A stretch of 64,000 nucleotides of DNA from positions 1 to 64,000 of the forward strand of contig QGNQ01000005.1 of NCBI GenBank assembly GCA_003228175.2, written 5' to 3'. A program made the position numbers and the translations under genes. The notes under the pieces are model-generated. The model was not told the origin of the DNA. It saw only the letters and a program-made list of their open reading frames with translations, and ran no database searches. Positions 37,250 through 44,688 of the stretch are shown here, piece after piece (position 1 is the stretch's first letter; every line of letters begins with the position of its first letter). This DNA is from Chloroflexota bacterium (GTDB lineage: Bacteria; Chloroflexota; Dehalococcoidia; Bin125).

Positions 37250-37255
37250 TAGGGT
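37250..37255 (+). promoter_or_regulatory. candidate -10 box, leaderless start
   Basis: TAGGGT ends six bases before the GTG at 37262. This geometry matches three other genes in the window and favours 37262 over the preceding in-frame GTG at 37259 as the start. Confidence 0.35.
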
Positions 37256-37261
37256 GGCGTG

Positions 37262-38182
37262 GTGCCCAACGAGAGTGTGTTGCCCGACGCCGAGACATTG
37301 AAGCCCATTGAGGAGGCGGCGATTGCGATCGCCCGGGAGGGCGGCGCGCTGATCCTGGACCGCTTCCGGTCGGCGCTGAACGTGGAGTTCAAGTCGGGCA
37401 ACAACGACGATCCGGTGACGGAGGTCGATAAGGCGGTCGAGGCGCAGGTGCTGGCGCGGGTGAAAGCGGACTTCCCGGACCACGCGGTGTTAGGCGAGGA
37501 GGGGACGAACCACGGCGCCCCGGGCGCGGACTTCGTCTGGGCGATCGACCCGCTGGACGGCACGACGAACTTCATCAATGGGCTGGGGATCTTCTGCTGT
37601 TCGATTGGCGTTCTGTGGCGCGGGGCTCCGGTGGTGGGTGCGTTGTTTCTGCCCGAGGGGCGGCACATCGGTTCCGGCGTGTACCACTCGCGCCGCGGCG
37701 GTGGCGCGTACTTCGAGGACGAGCGCTTCGAGTTTCGCACGCCGACGCTGCCGGTGGGGTCGCGGATCAGTTCGGTGCCGGCGGGGCTGACGGGTGTCGA
37801 CGGTCGCAAGGGGCGGTATGCGTTCGGCACGGTGCGCACGCTGGGGAGTTCCGCGGCGGAGCTGGTCCTGACGGCGGAGGGGACGTTCCAGGTAGGCGTA
37901 TTTCACAGCCTGCGGATCTGGGATGTGGCGGCGGGGGCGGCGATCTGCAAGGAGTCGGGCGCGGCGGTGTGGGTGCGTCGGGACGGCGGGGCGCCCTGGG
38001 AGGAGTTGCAGCACTTCCGCGGGGGTCTCGATCGGGCGCCGAGCCTGGAGGAGCTGCGCGGTTGGAACGATTGGCTGGCGGCGGGCGAGCCCAGCCTGCT
38101 GCCGGAGCTGCCGCAGAGTTTGCAGCGGGCGCAGTCGCGGCGGTCGGTGGTGAAGCGGATGATCTTCGGCAAGGACGACTGA
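37262..38182 (+). CDS. inositol-monophosphatase family protein
   Basis: A 306-residue magnesium-dependent phosphatase of the IMPase/FBPase/CysQ superfamily. Metal-binding motifs are complete: GEEG after strand 3, DPLDGTTNF and the C-terminal WDVAAGAAICKESGA. The substrate might be myo-inositol phosphate, histidinol phosphate, fructose bisphosphate or PAP; the sequence does not decide. The C-terminus carries about 60 extra polar residues (after VWVRRDGG) compared with short family members. A GTG start is likely, probably on a leaderless message. Confidence 0.88.
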   Translation: MPNESVLPDAETLKPIEEAAIAIAREGGALILDRFRSALNVEFKSGNNDDPVTEVDKAVEAQVLARVKADFPDHAVLGEEGTNHGAPGADFVWAIDPLDGTTNFINGLGIFCCSIGVLWRGAPVVGALFLPEGRHIGSGVYHSRRGGGAYFEDERFEFRTPTLPVGSRISSVPAGLTGVDGRKGRYAFGTVRTLGSSAAELVLTAEGTFQVGVFHSLRIWDVAAGAAICKESGAAVWVRRDGGAPWEELQHFRGGLDRAPSLEELRGWNDWLAAGEPSLLPELPQSLQRAQSRRSVVKRMIFGKDD

Positions 38183-38246
38183 GGCTGGTTGCCAAGGCCT
38201 CAGTTCGACGGTCCGTACGATATCCGCAGCCTAGGGGGGCGTGGCG

Positions 38247-38918
38247 ATGCGGGTGGTGACGGGCAAGTCGAGCGTAGAGGTGAGCGCCCGGGAGTTTCGC
38301 GCGCGCGCGGCCGGCTATGACGCGTTGTGGCTCGATATCGGTACGGGGGATGGGGCGTTGCCTTATCGGCTGGCGGGATCGTTTCCGGATGTGCTGTGCG
38401 CGGGCCTGGATCCGAACGTGGAGGGGATGGCGGAGAACGCGCATCGGGCGGGGCGCAAGCCCGCGCGGGGCGGCCGGGCGAATTGTGTCTACGTGGCGGC
38501 GTCGGTGGAGGAGCCGCCAGGGGCGCTGGCGGGAGCGGCGCAGGCGATCACGATCAACTTTCCCTGGGCGGCGCTGCTGGCGATCGTGCTGGGGGAGTCG
38601 GATGGCGGGACGCTGACGGGGCTGGGCGCGTTCGCGGCGGAGGACTGTGTGGCGCAACTGTTGGTCAATGAGGTCACGGACCTTCCCGGCGTGCCGTCGG
38701 TGGCTCCGGAGATGCTGCGTGAGCGCGTTGGGCCTAATTTGGCTGCCGCTGGATTCGTCATCGAAAGCTGCGAGTGGCTGGAGCGCGAGGCGCAGGTGCG
38801 CAGCCGATGGGGTGGCCGCCTGATCCGCGGCAGCGGACGTCGGGTGGTGCGGCTGCGGGCGTTGAGGGGGACACCGCCGGCGCGCGCGCTGGCGCTTGTG
38901 GAGGCCGTGAGCGACTAG
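38247..38918 (+). CDS. KamB/NpmA-like 16S rRNA (adenine-1408-N1) methyltransferase homologue
   Basis: A 223-residue class I SAM methyltransferase strikingly like the aminoglycoside-resistance enzymes KamB and NpmA. The N-terminus MRVVTGKSSVEVSAREF parallels that of KamB. The SAM motif WLDIGTGDGALPYRLA is near-identical in pattern. The diagnostic FPW (Trp107, in INFPWAALL) and the second tryptophan (Trp188, in RSRWGGRL), which in the known enzymes clamp the flipped A1408, are both present. Total length equals the family's. The start at 38247 has AGGGGGG eight bases upstream. The GTG at 38241 is less well placed. Native targets and any resistance phenotype are unproven. Its stop overlaps the convergent gene. 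Confidence 0.82.
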   Translation: MRVVTGKSSVEVSAREFRARAAGYDALWLDIGTGDGALPYRLAGSFPDVLCAGLDPNVEGMAENAHRAGRKPARGGRANCVYVAASVEEPPGALAGAAQAITINFPWAALLAIVLGESDGGTLTGLGAFAAEDCVAQLLVNEVTDLPGVPSVAPEMLRERVGPNLAAAGFVIESCEWLEREAQVRSRWGGRLIRGSGRRVVRLRALRGTPPARALALVEAVSD

Positions 38919-39760
38919 CGGCGTGCCTCGACGAGCTTTGACAGGCGGTCGAGCTCCGGCATCACGACGGAGGCGTCGTCTGAGGGCAGTGTGAAGATGA
39001 CGCGTTCGACGCCCATCTGCTCGTAGGCGTCGAGGTCGTCCGGGCTGCCACCGAAGACGGAGGTCGGGATGGTGTCGGGGTCGCGACCGGCGGCGGCGGC
39101 GCGCTCGCGGATGTCGGCCATGCCGCGCTCGATGCGATCGGGGCGGGGGCTGTTGGGCAGCCAGCCGTCGCCCCACTCGGCGACGCGCTGGCGGGCCCAG
39201 CGGCTGCCGGCGCCGATGTAGACGGGGGGGTGCGGGGTTTGGGCAGGCTTGGGGTAGCTGTAGGTCTTGGGCACGGAGACGTAGTCGCCGTGGTACTCGG
39301 CCTCCTCCTGGGTCCAGAGCGCCTTCATGGCGGCGACGCGCTCGGCGGTGACCTGCCAGCGCTTCTCGAAGGGGGTGCCGAGCGGCTCCATCTCCTCGCG
39401 TAGCCAGCCGGCGCCGATGCCGAAGAGGAAGCGGCCACCGGAGAGCAGATCGAGGGTCGCGACGCGCTTGGCGAGGTCGATGGGCTCGTGCTGACTGACG
39501 AGACAGATGCCGGTGCCGATCTTGAGCGTGCTGGTCACGGCGGCGACGCCAGCCAGCAAGGTAAAGGGGTCCTGGCAGCGGAAGTAGGGATCGGGCAGGG
39601 AGCCGTCCGGGGTGCCTGGGAAGGGCGTCTCGCGCTTGACCGGCATGTGCACGTGCTCCGGGACCCAGAAGGAATCGAAGCCGCGCGACTCCACGTCCGG
39701 GGCGAGTTCGAGTACCGGCACGGCCTTATCCGTCGCGAAGATGAAGATGCCGTAGTCCAT
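38915..39760 (-). CDS. LLM-class F420-dependent oxidoreductase (TIGR03619-like)
   Basis: A 281-residue luciferase-like TIM-barrel enzyme, probably using F420. Visible features: MDYGIFIFATD, SFWVPEHVHMP, LKIGTGICLVSQHEPI, DLLSGGRFLFGIGAGW and the C-terminal GVERVIFTLPSDD. This matches the TIGR03619 subfamily of high-GC actinobacteria and Chloroflexota. An AGGAGG Shine-Dalgarno precedes the ATG. The 3' end overlaps the end of the A1408 methyltransferase gene by four bases in a CTAG that supplies both stops. The substrate is unknown. Confidence 0.88.
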   Translation of the reverse strand: MDYGIFIFATDKAVPVLELAPDVESRGFDSFWVPEHVHMPVKRETPFPGTPDGSLPDPYFRCQDPFTLLAGVAAVTSTLKIGTGICLVSQHEPIDLAKRVATLDLLSGGRFLFGIGAGWLREEMEPLGTPFEKRWQVTAERVAAMKALWTQEEAEYHGDYVSVPKTYSYPKPAQTPHPPVYIGAGSRWARQRVAEWGDGWLPNSPRPDRIERGMADIRERAAAAGRDPDTIPTSVFGGSPDDLDAYEQMGVERVIFTLPSDDASVVMPELDRLSKLVEARR

Positions 39761-39820
39761 GGGTCCTCCTAGCGGAACGGGATGGGGGCCGAGACTAACG
39801 CCTGTCGCGCGGAAAGGGGA

Positions 39821-40591
39821 TCAGGCGTCGCTGGGCTTGCGCGCGACGTGCAGGGCGACGCTACCCATGCCCATGCGCTCATAGCGTGCATCGGTGAAGC
39901 CGGTGGCGCGGAGCAGGTCGACGATTGCGTCGGCGGCGGGATGGCCTTCGAGGGACTGGGGCAGGTAGCGATAGGCGGCACGGCTGCCGGAGAGCCAGCC
40001 GGCGACGGGCGTGACGAGTCGTTCGACGCCGAAGCGCGTGACTTGGCCGAGGAGGCCGGGCGGGGGGTGTGTCATGTCGAGGGCGACCATGCGTCCCGCG
40101 GGCCGCAGTACGCGCATCATTTCGGCCAAGGCGGCGGGCAGGTCGACGAGGTTGCGCAGCAGGAAGCCGCTGGTGACGGCGTCGAAGCTGTCGTCCGCGA
40201 AGGGGAGGTGCAGAGCGTCGCTGAGCAGCCAGGTGACGCCACTATCGGCGGCGAGCCCCGGTTTGCCGCGCCCGGCGACGAGCATGGGGCGGGCGAAGTC
40301 GCTGGCGATGACCTGAGCGACGCCGGCGGCGCGCAGATCGCGGGCGAGGTCGCCGGTGCCGGTACCGAGATCGAGCACGATGCCGCCGCGCGGGTCGGCG
40401 TCGACGAGGGCCTCGCGTACGGTCCGTCGTCGCCAGCGGCCATCCATGCCGCCGGTCATGAGACGGTTCATAAGGTCGTAGCGGGGCACGATGCGCGAGA
40501 ACATGGTTTGCACTTCCGCCGCGCGCTGGTCAGGCGGGAGTGGCGTGTCGGAGCCGGGGGCCGGCCGCAGGGGTGGGTGGGACGGCGCCAC
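39821..40591 (-). CDS. menG: demethylmenaquinone methyltransferase (UbiE/MenG)
   Basis: A 256-residue SAM-dependent C-methyltransferase for the last step of menaquinone synthesis. Typical features are MFSRIVPRYDLMNRLMTGGMD, LDLGTGTGDLARDL, SGFLLRNLVDLPAALAEMMRVLRPAG and LPQSLEGHP. The start is set at GTG 40591, because AAGGAG lies seven bases upstream and no better codon precedes the family start. It is divergent from tetR-menB-menA, and the palindrome at 40726-40749 lies between the two, so both arms may answer to the same repressor. Confidence 0.92.
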   Translation of the reverse strand: MAPSHPPLRPAPGSDTPLPPDQRAAEVQTMFSRIVPRYDLMNRLMTGGMDGRWRRRTVREALVDADPRGGIVLDLGTGTGDLARDLRAAGVAQVIASDFARPMLVAGRGKPGLAADSGVTWLLSDALHLPFADDSFDAVTSGFLLRNLVDLPAALAEMMRVLRPAGRMVALDMTHPPPGLLGQVTRFGVERLVTPVAGWLSGSRAAYRYLPQSLEGHPAADAIVDLLRATGFTDARYERMGMGSVALHVARKPSDA

Positions 40592-40725
40592 GCGAGGTCT
40601 CCTTGTCTTTTGGGGCTGGGGATCTGGGGCTGGAGTTCTGCGGATTGGGGATACGGGGCGGTGGGTCGGGCGGTCCCGGGGAGGCCGATGGATTGTGCCC
40701 CCAAATGGCGGCTGATAGCGTAGCA

Positions 40726-40749
40726 AAAACCGACTGATGAGTCGGTTTT
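40726..40749. promoter_or_regulatory. palindromic operator, TetR type
   Basis: A perfect inverted repeat, AAAACCGACT-GATG-AGTCGGTTTT (10-bp arms, 4-base spacer), sits between the divergent menG and tetR-menB-menA arms. It has the length and symmetry of TetR-family operators, and the tetR gene starts about 25 bases away, so autoregulation is likely. The outer bases GC also nearly match. Confidence 0.75.
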
Positions 40750-40774
40750 GCGACGATCGATGGCGGAGTTTTCG

Positions 40775-41458
40775 ATGCCGGTTCAGCAAGCCCGGGCGCG
40801 CAGCCGACAGCAGAAGATCCTGCGTGCGGCGGCGTCGGTGATCTCGCGTCGCGGGTACCAGGAGGCGGGTATCGAGGAGATCGCGCGCGAGGCGGAGACA
40901 TCCAAGGGGGGCGTGTACTTCCACTTCCCGGGCAAGGAGTCGATCCTGCTGGCGTTGCTGGACCACACGTCCGGGCTGGTACGCGGCAAGGTGGAGCAGG
41001 CGATCGCGGCGGAGTCGGATCCGGTGGCGAAGGCGGACGCGGCGCTGCGCGTGTTGCTGCGCACGCTGGCGAAGCATCGCAGCCTGGCGCGGGTGTTCGC
41101 CGTGGAAGCGGCGGGGGCGGGACCACAGTTCAATGCGCGGGTGGCCGAGATCCAGGACGAGTTCGTGGCGCTGGTGCGAGAGCAGTTGGATGCCGCGGTC
41201 GCGACGGGCGCGATTGTGCCGATGGATACGGCAATCGTCGCGCAGGCCTGGATGGGGGCGCTGGACGCGGTGTTACTGCGCTACGTGACGAGCCGGCCGG
41301 GGCCGGGCCGTCGGTCGCTGGACGAGATTCACGAGACCTTGCGTGCGACGCTGCTGCGCAGCATCGGCGCGCCGGTGCCCGGGGCGGCAGTATCCGTGGC
41401 GGGGGGATCGCCACGTCCCACTAATTCGATCGAAACGAATGGACTGGAGAGACGATGA
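40775..41458 (+). CDS. TetR-family transcriptional regulator
   Basis: A 227-residue repressor. The N-terminal helix-turn-helix has the standard pattern: [18 protein letters not shown], then [19 protein letters not shown], then [10 protein letters not shown]. The C-terminal ligand domain is variable. The start at 40775 is preferred because GGAG lies six bases upstream, but ATG 40760 is in frame as well. The stop overlaps the menB start by four bases (ATGA), so it is the first gene of a tetR-menB-menA operon and probably regulates menaquinone synthesis through the palindrome upstream. The ligand is unknown. Confidence 0.92.
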   Translation: MPVQQARARSRQQKILRAAASVISRRGYQEAGIEEIAREAETSKGGVYFHFPGKESILLALLDHTSGLVRGKVEQAIAAESDPVAKADAALRVLLRTLAKHRSLARVFAVEAAGAGPQFNARVAEIQDEFVALVREQLDAAVATGAIVPMDTAIVAQAWMGALDAVLLRYVTSRPGPGRRSLDEIHETLRATLLRSIGAPVPGAAVSVAGGSPRPTNSIETNGLERR

Positions 41459-42297
41459 CCACCGAGCAGGCCGTTCCGGCCGTTCCCGCCTGGCAATCGG
41501 AGGGCGACTACGGCGACATTCGCTATCACACCGCGGAAGGCATCGCGAAGATCACGATCAACCGGCCCGAGGTGCGCAATGCGTTCCGGCCGCAGACGCT
41601 GTTCGAGCTGAAGGACGCGTTCACGCGCGCGCACGAGGACCAGGATGTGGGGGTGATCATCCTGACGGGGGAGGGCCCGGACGCGTTCTGCTCAGGCGGT
41701 GACCAGCGCATCCGCGGACATGGCGGCTACGTGGGCGATGACGGAGTGCCGCGGCTCAACGTGCTGGAGTTGCAGCGACAGATTCGGACGCTGCCGAAGC
41801 CGGTGGTGGCGATGGTCGCGGGGTACGCGATCGGTGGCGGGCACGTGCTGCACATCGTGTGTGATCTGACGATCGCGGCGGACAATGCCCGTTTCGGGCA
41901 GACGGGGCCGAAGGTGGGCAGTTTTGACGGGGGCTACGGGGCGACGCTGCTGGCGCGCATCGTGGGCCACAAGAAGGCGCGCGAGATCTGGTACCTGTGC
42001 CGCCAGTACGACGCGCAGCAGGCGCTGGAGATGGGCCTGGTCAACACGGTGGTGCCGCTCGATGAGCTAGAGGCGGAGACGGTGCAATGGTGTCGGGAGA
42101 TGCTGGCGATGAGCCCGACGGCCCTGCGCTTTCTGAAGGCGTCGTTCAACGCCGACACTGATGGGCTGGCGGGGATCCAGCAGTTGGCGGGCGACGCGAC
42201 GCTGCTCTACTACCTGACGGACGAGGCGAAGGAAGGGCGCAACGCGTTCGTGGAGAAGCGCAAGCCGGACTTCAAGCAGTTCACGCGCTTCCCATAG
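41455..42297 (+). CDS. menB: 1,4-dihydroxy-2-naphthoyl-CoA synthase
   Basis: A 280-residue crotonase-fold enzyme. The MenB-specific signatures [29 protein letters not shown] and [13 protein letters not shown] separate it from ordinary enoyl-CoA hydratases. It cyclises O-succinylbenzoyl-CoA. The usual upstream genes menC, menE, menD and menF are not in the window. It is coupled to tetR by ATGA and to menA by an overlap of one base (TAGTG). Confidence 0.95.
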   Translation: MTTEQAVPAVPAWQSEGDYGDIRYHTAEGIAKITINRPEVRNAFRPQTLFELKDAFTRAHEDQDVGVIILTGEGPDAFCSGGDQRIRGHGGYVGDDGVPRLNVLELQRQIRTLPKPVVAMVAGYAIGGGHVLHIVCDLTIAADNARFGQTGPKVGSFDGGYGATLLARIVGHKKAREIWYLCRQYDAQQALEMGLVNTVVPLDELEAETVQWCREMLAMSPTALRFLKASFNADTDGLAGIQQLAGDATLLYYLTDEAKEGRNAFVEKRKPDFKQFTRFP

Positions 42298-43235
42298 TGG
42301 CTGACGCTGGTTCGTCGATGCGTTCAACGGCACCTCCCTCCACGGGACCGCGGGCCCCGATGGGAGCGCGCGTTTGGCTGCTGGCCGCGCGACCGGCGAC
42401 GTTGCCGGCGGCGATCGCGCCGGTGCTGGTGGGCACCGCGGCGGCCACGGTGATTGTGGACTTTCGTGTGGGGCCTTTCGTGGCGGCGCTGATCGCGGCG
42501 ATCTTTATCCAGATCGGGACCAACTACGCGAACGACTTCTCCGACTTCCGGCACGGGGCAGACGATGAAGGGCGGCTGGGTCCGACGCGGGCGACGCAGG
42601 CGGGCTTGGTCAGCGCCAAAGCGATGGCGATGGCGACGAGCGTTGCATTCGCGGTGGCGGGGGGCTTGGGCATCTATCTCACGATTGAGGCGGGCTGGCC
42701 GGTGCTGGTCGTGGGGGTGGGGTCGATCGTGGCCGGGTATCTCTACACGGGCGGCCCTTGGCCGTATGGCTATCACGGTCTGGGCGACCTGTTCGTCTTC
42801 ACCTTCTTTGGTGTGGTGGCGGTGATGGGCAGCTTTTTCGTGCAGGCGGAGCATCTGACCTGGGAGGCGGCGGCGGCGGCGATACCCGTGGGCTGCACCG
42901 TCACGGCGATTCTGGTGGTGAATAACCTGCGCGACGTGCCGACGGACCGTCGGACGGGGAAGCGCACACTGGCGGTGATCTTGGGGCCCGTGTTCGCCCG
43001 GGTCGAGTATGCGTTGCTGTTGATCACGGCGTTCGCGCTTGCGCCGATTTTCGCGGCGGCGGAGCTCATGCCCTGGTGGTCGATGGAGACGTGGCTCGCG
43101 CTGCCGCTGGCGGCGCTGCTGCTGCGCTTGGTGGTGGGTGGGATGGAGGGCGGGGGCTTGAACAAGGTGCTGAAGCTGACGGGGCAGTTGCATCTGCTGA
43201 TGGGCGTGCTGCTGGCGCTGAGCTATCTCTGGTAA
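42297..43235 (+). CDS. menA: 1,4-dihydroxy-2-naphthoate polyprenyltransferase
   Basis: A 312-residue integral-membrane UbiA-family prenyltransferase that joins DHNA to a polyprenyl chain. The first prenyl-diphosphate site is NYANDFSDFRHGADDEGR. The second Asp-rich motif is the NNLRDVPTDRRTGKRTL segment. About eight to nine helices are seen. It starts with GTG overlapping the menB stop. The pathway position follows menB, although DHNA-CoA thioesterase (menI) is not nearby. With menG across the operator this makes a partial menaquinone cluster. Confidence 0.94.
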   Translation: MADAGSSMRSTAPPSTGPRAPMGARVWLLAARPATLPAAIAPVLVGTAAATVIVDFRVGPFVAALIAAIFIQIGTNYANDFSDFRHGADDEGRLGPTRATQAGLVSAKAMAMATSVAFAVAGGLGIYLTIEAGWPVLVVGVGSIVAGYLYTGGPWPYGYHGLGDLFVFTFFGVVAVMGSFFVQAEHLTWEAAAAAIPVGCTVTAILVVNNLRDVPTDRRTGKRTLAVILGPVFARVEYALLLITAFALAPIFAAAELMPWWSMETWLALPLAALLLRLVVGGMEGGGLNKVLKLTGQLHLLMGVLLALSYLW

Positions 43236-43347
43236 CGCAGCCTGGCTGCTGCACATTGGTGCGGTCTGAGCGCTCACTCCCGCTCCGGGCGTTAGACTTC
43301 GGCGCAACCCGGCCGACGCGCGCGCCGCGTCGTAGGAGGAGGCCCGT

Positions 43348-44631
43348 ATGAAGTTCGAGTTCTTCCAGCTCACGCCCTACCGCGATTTGCCCGCGGACTT
43401 CGCGGAGCGCCACAACTCGGTATGGGTCGATATCCCCAGCGAGCTGTTCGATCCCGAGAAGGGCAACGTCATGTTCAATGACGCCCTGGACGAGATGGAG
43501 GCGGCGGCGCGGGCGGGCTACGACGGTGTTTGCATCAATGAGCATCACCAGAACGGCTACGGGATGATGCCGTCGCCGAACATCATGGCGGCGACGATGA
43601 CCCGCCGCACGCGGGACGTGGCGATCATTGTGCTGGGCAATTCGATCGCGCTGTACAACCCGCCGATCCGGGTGGCGGAGGAGATGGCGATGCTGGATTG
43701 CATCAGTGGTGGCCGGATGATCTCTGGCTTCCCAGTGGGGACCGGGATGGACGATAACTACGGCTATGGGATTAACCCGTCGCAGTTGCGGGAGCGCTAC
43801 TACGAGGCCGAGGAGCTGATCGTCAAGGCCTGGACGACGCCGGAGGTGTTCAGCTTCAACGGCAAGTTCACGCAGCTGCGCTACGTGAACATTTGGCCGC
43901 GCCCGGTGCAGAAGCCGCACCCGCCGGTCTGGATTCCGGGTGGGGGCTCTGTGGAGACGTGGGAGTGGTGCGCGGAGAAGGAGTACGTCTACTGCGCGCT
44001 GTCGTACAGTGGCTACAAGGCTGGCAAGAAGAACACGGATGGGTTCTGGAACGTGATGCAGGCGCAAGAGCGCCCGCTGAATCCGTACCATCTGGGCTTC
44101 CTGCAGTTAGTCGCGGTGGGGGACAGCGAGCAGGAGGTGGCGGACAAGTTCGGCCCGCACGCCGAGTACTTCTACAACAAAATGCTGCACGTGGATCCGC
44201 GCTACGCGGACCCGCCGGGCTATCGCACGCTGCGCACGATCGACGAGGGCTTCGGTCGGAGCCAGGGGCTGAAGCCGATCTTTGGGGAGTCGAAGAAGGC
44301 GGAGGGTGACGGCACGGCGGAGAAGATGAAGGCGGGGAAGACGAAGGAGATCACCTGGGCGGATCTGCTGCGCGAAGGCAACATCGTGGCGGGAACGCCG
44401 AAGCAGGTGACGGAGCAGCTGGAGGAGGTCATTGACACCCTGCATGTGGGGCATCTGATGATCCTCAACCAATTTGGCAGCGTGCCGAAGGAGCTGGCGA
44501 TCCCGAACATCGAGAAGACGGCGCGCGAGGTCCTGCCAAACCTGCGTCACATTTGGGATGCCGAGGGCTGGGAGGACAAGTGGTGGCCGCAGGGGCTCTC
44601 CAATGCGGCCCAGCCGGCGGCTTTGGGGTAG
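43348..44631 (+). CDS. LLM-class flavin-dependent oxidoreductase
   Basis: A 427-residue luciferase-like monooxygenase or reductase. The barrel motifs CINEHHQNGYGMMPSP, LGNSIALYNPPIRVAEEMAM and the ISGGRMISGFPVGTG loop are typical. It is longer than the F420 reductases elsewhere in the window, with an additional C-terminal region of about 80 residues (from DLLREGNIVAGTP) common to the FMN-type monooxygenases. An AGGAGGAGG Shine-Dalgarno precedes the ATG. It stands alone, 113 bases after menA. Substrate unknown. Confidence 0.88.
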   Translation: MKFEFFQLTPYRDLPADFAERHNSVWVDIPSELFDPEKGNVMFNDALDEMEAAARAGYDGVCINEHHQNGYGMMPSPNIMAATMTRRTRDVAIIVLGNSIALYNPPIRVAEEMAMLDCISGGRMISGFPVGTGMDDNYGYGINPSQLRERYYEAEELIVKAWTTPEVFSFNGKFTQLRYVNIWPRPVQKPHPPVWIPGGGSVETWEWCAEKEYVYCALSYSGYKAGKKNTDGFWNVMQAQERPLNPYHLGFLQLVAVGDSEQEVADKFGPHAEYFYNKMLHVDPRYADPPGYRTLRTIDEGFGRSQGLKPIFGESKKAEGDGTAEKMKAGKTKEITWADLLREGNIVAGTPKQVTEQLEEVIDTLHVGHLMILNQFGSVPKELAIPNIEKTAREVLPNLRHIWDAEGWEDKWWPQGLSNAAQPAALG

Positions 44632-44672
44632 CTCACGGGGCGGTAGCTGCACGGGGTGTAGCTGCGGGCGGC
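44628..44672 (+). repeat. three imperfect 15-bp tandem repeats
   Basis: Units GTAGCTCACGGGGCG, GTAGCTGCACGGGGT and GTAGCTGCGGGCGGC follow each other and begin within the stop of the luciferase-like gene. Function is unclear. Confidence 0.55.
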
Positions 44673-44688
44673 AGTTGCCGGGGCTGGC

